54,366 nucleotides of DNA from Brachybacterium tyrofermentans. GTDB taxonomy: Bacteria; Actinomycetota; Actinomycetes; Actinomycetales; Dermabacteraceae. Below the pieces are notes generated by a model. That model saw only the letters and a program-made list of their open reading frames with translations. It made no database searches and was not told the origin of the DNA. Each line of letters starts with the position of its first letter. Position 1 is the stretch's first letter. Below are positions 51,675 to 54,366 of the stretch, piece by piece. The translations under genes were made by a program, and so were the position numbers. The DNA is taken from contig NZ_JABUXW010000028.1 of the NCBI RefSeq assembly GCF_014897585.1, positions 1 to 54,366 of the forward strand, written 5' to 3'.

Positions 51675-54146
51675 GTGGACCTGATCACCGAATTCCTCCT
51701 GGGCGACGACATCGCCGTGACCCTCCTGGTGCTCGGCGTCCTCGCCGTCGCCGCGCTGGTCGCCGGCGCCGTCGTCCCCAGCCGCCTGCGCCGCGACGAG
51801 GACGCACCCGAGATGGACGACGGCCTCGGCCGCAGCCTCGGGAGGCAGCTGACGGCTGCCGGCTCCCTCATCCTGTGGGTGGGTCTGCCCGCTCTGGTGC
51901 TGCTGTACCTGGTACCCGGATCGACCGACGACCGCATCCTGCGCTCGGCGATGATGCTGGTGGGGCTGCTGCTGGGTCCCTTCGCCGCCTGGCGCGGACT
52001 GGCCGTGCAGCTCTCCGCCCTCGGGCTCGACACGGAGCGGCGGCCCGCGCTGATCTCGCGTCTGGGGGCTCTCGCCGTCACCGGCGCGCTCGCGGTCGCG
52101 ATCCTCCCGATCGTCCTCGTCGTGTGGTTCCTGCACGCCTCCGGCTCCTCGGCCCTCCTGGCCCTGGCCGCCGGCGCCGCGATCTCGGCGCTCGCGATCC
52201 GCGTGACCTCGGCGCCGCTGGACACGGCGGCCGCCGCCGCGACCGTCCTGGTCGGCACCGACGAGCACGAGATCGGCGCCGATGACGAGGACAACCTCGG
52301 CATGCCCCACCTGCGGGCGTCCCGGATGTTCCGGCGCGGGGCGGGGCTGAGCGCCGACCTCGTCGCCCTGACCTCCGCAGCCGCAGCGCTGGGCATCCTG
52401 CTGGGAGTCCCCGTGCTGGCCGGCGAGGGCATCCTGGTGGTCCTGCTCGCGCTCGGCGTCGCGATGCTCGCCGCCGGCGTCGTCGCCGTGGTCCCGCACC
52501 TGGGCAGCGCCGGACACGAACGCGGAGCGCTGCGCCTGGGCGGTCTCGTCCCGGCCGTGCTCGGCGGCGTCGGCATGGTCGTCGCGGCAGCGCTGTGGCT
52601 CCCGTCGGCCTACAAGGAGCTGCGCTTCGCCCAGGTCGGCATGGAGAACTTCACGGACCCGGCCGTGGCCGGCCCCGAACCGCTCCCGCGCGCGCAGCTG
52701 GAGCCGCAGATCGAGCAGGCCGTGGCGGACATGGGCCAGTGGATCGAGACCACGGACGAGACCCGTGACGCGAGCGCCTTCCTCGACGTGCTCACCCTGT
52801 ACACCGTGTCCCCGAGCACCGTCGTGGCCGCGTCCCTGGGCCTCGGCGTCCTGGCCGCTCTGGCCGCGGTGCTGCTGCTGGACCGCACCGGTCACCGCAC
52901 GGGCGGGACCGTGCTGCGGGCCGCCCGCACCAGCCGTACCGGTGGCGCCCTCGGCGTGACCTCCGCTCTCGGCTCGACCGCGCTGATCGCAGCGGGCGCG
53001 CTCGCCCTGGTGATCGTCATCGCCGGCGTGATCTCCGTGCTCAGCGCCGGGGTCCCCACCCTGGCCCTCGCCCTGCTGGCCCAGGCCGGCCTCGGCGCCC
53101 TCGTGGTGGCCGTGGCCTACGCCGGGTCGCTGATGGCACCCAGCCTGGTGGACCGCCCCGGCATCGAGCGCGGGCTCCGCGATGCCGCGTCCGGAGCGGC
53201 GACCGGCCCCCGGGCGGCGATGCTGCTCGCCGGCGTCCTGACCGCCCTCGCGGCGCTGTGGCCCGTGGTCAACGCGCTGCAGACCGCCGCCCGTGCGACG
53301 ACGGTCTGGGAGGACCGGGCGCTCCATGCCCTCAGCCCCGCCTCGCTGCCCGTGCTGGCCGGCGTGGGACTGGGCGTGCTCACCGTGCTGCTGGTGACCT
53401 CGTGCCTGCTGGACGGCGCGCGCCGGCTCGGAGCCGAGGCCGTGGTCGAGACCCGCGCCGCGATGCTCGAGAACCGCAGCGGTGCGGCGCTCGACGACCT
53501 GCCCGAGATGGTGCGCCGCGCCGTGCTGCCGGCCCTCGTGGTCGTCGTGCTGATGCCGCTCGTCGCCGGGTTCGGGCTGGGCCCCGCAGCCCTCCCGGGC
53601 CTCGTGGTGGGTGTGGTGCTGAGCGCCGCCGCTCTCGGTCTGTGGACCCTCGGCGCCGGCTCCACCCTCGCGAACGCCTCCACGGTCATCGGTCAGGGAC
53701 GCTACGGCGGCCCGGGCTCGTGGGGCCACTCCGGCGCGCTCGGCGGCGCCGTGCTCACCGGGACGCTGCGAGCCACGATCGGGTCCGTGGCGCTGCCGCT
53801 GGTGCTGGTCACCTCGCTCCTCTCCGCGCTCGTGGTGAGCTCCGTGGTCGGCATGGCCACGGACGGGACCAACGTGTTCCTGCGCTGGGGGATCGCCGTG
53901 GTCGCCCTGGTGATCGCGCTGACCTGCTGGGTAGTCTCCGCGACCGCCACGGAGGTCGACCTCGAGGACGGCGAAGGGGAGATCTCCAAGCCGCTGTTCG
54001 CCCGCGCCGAGGAGGGCCAGGAGGACACCCTGGACGCCATGGACTGGGAATCCGAGGACGAATCCGCCCGGCAGGTCACGGTCCCGACGCGCACGTCCGG
54101 CAGGTCCAAGCGCGGCAAGCGCCGTGGGGTGAGCGACGAGGACTGA
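51675..54146 (+). CDS. membrane pyrophosphatase (HppA) homolog lacking catalytic residues
   Basis: The 823-residue protein has about 16 membrane helices. By eye it aligns with H+-translocating pyrophosphatases. Residues 165-229 align without a gap to the region holding the DNVGDNVGD motif, but the three aspartates are Leu213, Arg217 and Arg221. Residues 677-719 (YGGPGSWGHSG onward) align without a gap to YGGKGSEAHK and GDTVGDPYKD, but those residues are Ala692, Gly696, Arg699 and Ala700. VETRAAM...RRAVLPALVV matches the conserved VEEVRRQF...REMI segment. It cannot hydrolyse pyrophosphate by the known mechanism. A 65-residue acidic-then-basic C-terminal tail is extra. GTG start at 51675, 44 bp after the thioredoxin-NHL gene. 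Confidence 0.75.
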   Translation: MDLITEFLLGDDIAVTLLVLGVLAVAALVAGAVVPSRLRRDEDAPEMDDGLGRSLGRQLTAAGSLILWVGLPALVLLYLVPGSTDDRILRSAMMLVGLLLGPFAAWRGLAVQLSALGLDTERRPALISRLGALAVTGALAVAILPIVLVVWFLHASGSSALLALAAGAAISALAIRVTSAPLDTAAAAATVLVGTDEHEIGADDEDNLGMPHLRASRMFRRGAGLSADLVALTSAAAALGILLGVPVLAGEGILVVLLALGVAMLAAGVVAVVPHLGSAGHERGALRLGGLVPAVLGGVGMVVAAALWLPSAYKELRFAQVGMENFTDPAVAGPEPLPRAQLEPQIEQAVADMGQWIETTDETRDASAFLDVLTLYTVSPSTVVAASLGLGVLAALAAVLLLDRTGHRTGGTVLRAARTSRTGGALGVTSALGSTALIAAGALALVIVIAGVISVLSAGVPTLALALLAQAGLGALVVAVAYAGSLMAPSLVDRPGIERGLRDAASGAATGPRAAMLLAGVLTALAALWPVVNALQTAARATTVWEDRALHALSPASLPVLAGVGLGVLTVLLVTSCLLDGARRLGAEAVVETRAAMLENRSGAALDDLPEMVRRAVLPALVVVVLMPLVAGFGLGPAALPGLVVGVVLSAAALGLWTLGAGSTLANASTVIGQGRYGGPGSWGHSGALGGAVLTGTLRATIGSVALPLVLVTSLLSALVVSSVVGMATDGTNVFLRWGIAVVALVIALTCWVVSATATEVDLEDGEGEISKPLFARAEEGQEDTLDAMDWESEDESARQVTVPTRTSGRSKRGKRRGVSDED

Positions 54147-54211
54147 GGCTCCGGGGCGAGGCGTCGAGCGCTGATCCTATTGGCCGATCCCGGCCCGCGG
54201 ATCGATCCCGG

Positions 54212-54231
54212 CTCTCTCGCGCGCGGGAGAG
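54212..54231 (+). terminator. hairpin after the pyrophosphatase-like gene
   Basis: CTCTCTCGC and GCGGGAGAG can form a 9-bp stem with one G-U pair, 65 nt after the stop and before the transposase fragment. The 2-nt loop means the end pairs must open, so this is a modest candidate. Confidence 0.4.
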
Positions 54232-54250
54232 GGGACGCTCCTATGGTGCG

Positions 54251-54366
54251 TCAAGTGGATAGTGGTGGGTACTCAAGGCGGCGGTAGAGGTCTCGAGCGA
54301 CGTAGCGTTTCAGGCAGCGTTTGATCTCTCTCGGGGTCTTTCCCTCGGAGGTCCTTCGGGCGGTGT
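54251..54366 (-). mobile_element. 3' end of an IS110-like transposase (runs off window)
   Basis: The minus strand encodes TARRTSEGKTPREIKRCLKR followed by YVARDLYRRLEYPPLST and a TGA at 54253-54251. A KTPREIKRCLKR...YRRL ending is typical of the C-terminus of IS110-family transposases. The rest lies beyond the window, so neither completeness nor the element boundary can be judged. Lower GC and codon use differ from the neighbours. Confidence 0.6.

Overview
The window is one stretch of very GC-rich (about 70%) chromosome from an actinobacterium. Mycothiol synthase (mshD), a class II aldolase, DUF2516, DUF4190 and RDD proteins, frequent ATGA/GTGA stop-start overlaps and probable leaderless promoters all fit the order Micrococcales. 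The gene mix resembles Dermabacteraceae such as Brachybacterium, but that placement is inference. No rRNA, tRNA, CRISPR array or intact mobile element was found. One transposase fragment lies at the right edge.

Layout. 1-2.1 kb: end of an unidentified gene with a Gln-Glu tail, a SpoU/TrmH RNA methyltransferase and fba. 2.3-7.2 kb (minus): a run of DUF2516, FUSC, a small unknown protein, YgfZ, a nitrobindin-like FABP protein, a 33-residue membrane peptide and a polytopic membrane protein. 7.4-10 kb: mshD, a MutT1-type NUDIX/histidine phosphatase and a DUF4190 protein. 10.1-14.5 kb: pstSCAB behind a PHO-box-like direct repeat. 14.5-19.6 kb: an ABC ATPase/FtsX-type permease locus in which the permease-rhodanese pair is duplicated in tandem; the second copy has lost its ATPase and its rhodanese is decaying. 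19.9-26.4 kb: CPBP protease, SDR, 3-methyladenine glycosylase, CsoR, purB, a small holin-like protein, HisC-type aminotransferase, RDD protein. 26.9-32.7 kb: MFS transporter, Gfo/Idh/MocA oxidoreductase, NagZ-type GH3 and anmK. 32.9-36.7 kb: an E1alpha-E1beta-E2 2-oxoacid dehydrogenase operon behind a promoter that contains a palindrome. 36.8-39.8 kb: two crcB genes and a CopD-CtaG fusion. 39.9-44.8 kb: an FMO-type monooxygenase, DUF1345, a BadF-type sugar kinase and divergent murQ. 44.9-54.1 kb: ABC-F ATPase, metY, two HAD phosphatases, a thioredoxin-NHL protein and a large membrane protein. Beyond it, an IS110-like transposase end.

How the genes work together. NagZ, AnmK, the BadF-type kinase and MurQ would form a muropeptide recycling route ending in GlcNAc-6-phosphate. 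PstSCAB imports phosphate under probable PhoP control. MshD and perhaps the MutT1-like enzyme serve redox and nucleotide-pool protection. The two CrcB proteins should form a heteromeric fluoride channel.

The most notable observation is the 823-residue protein at 51675-54146. It aligns by eye, with almost no gaps, to membrane-bound proton-translocating pyrophosphatases, yet the catalytic and metal-binding aspartates and lysines I could align are replaced. It looks like a catalytically dead, repurposed family member. Other notable features are the duplicated permease-rhodanese module with a conserved upstream element exactly 56 nt from both start codons, a dispersed palindromic (REP-like) repeat, tandem duplications that straddle or begin at stop codons, and several 6-, 7- and 9-bp microsatellites. 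All family comparisons are from memory, without database searches.
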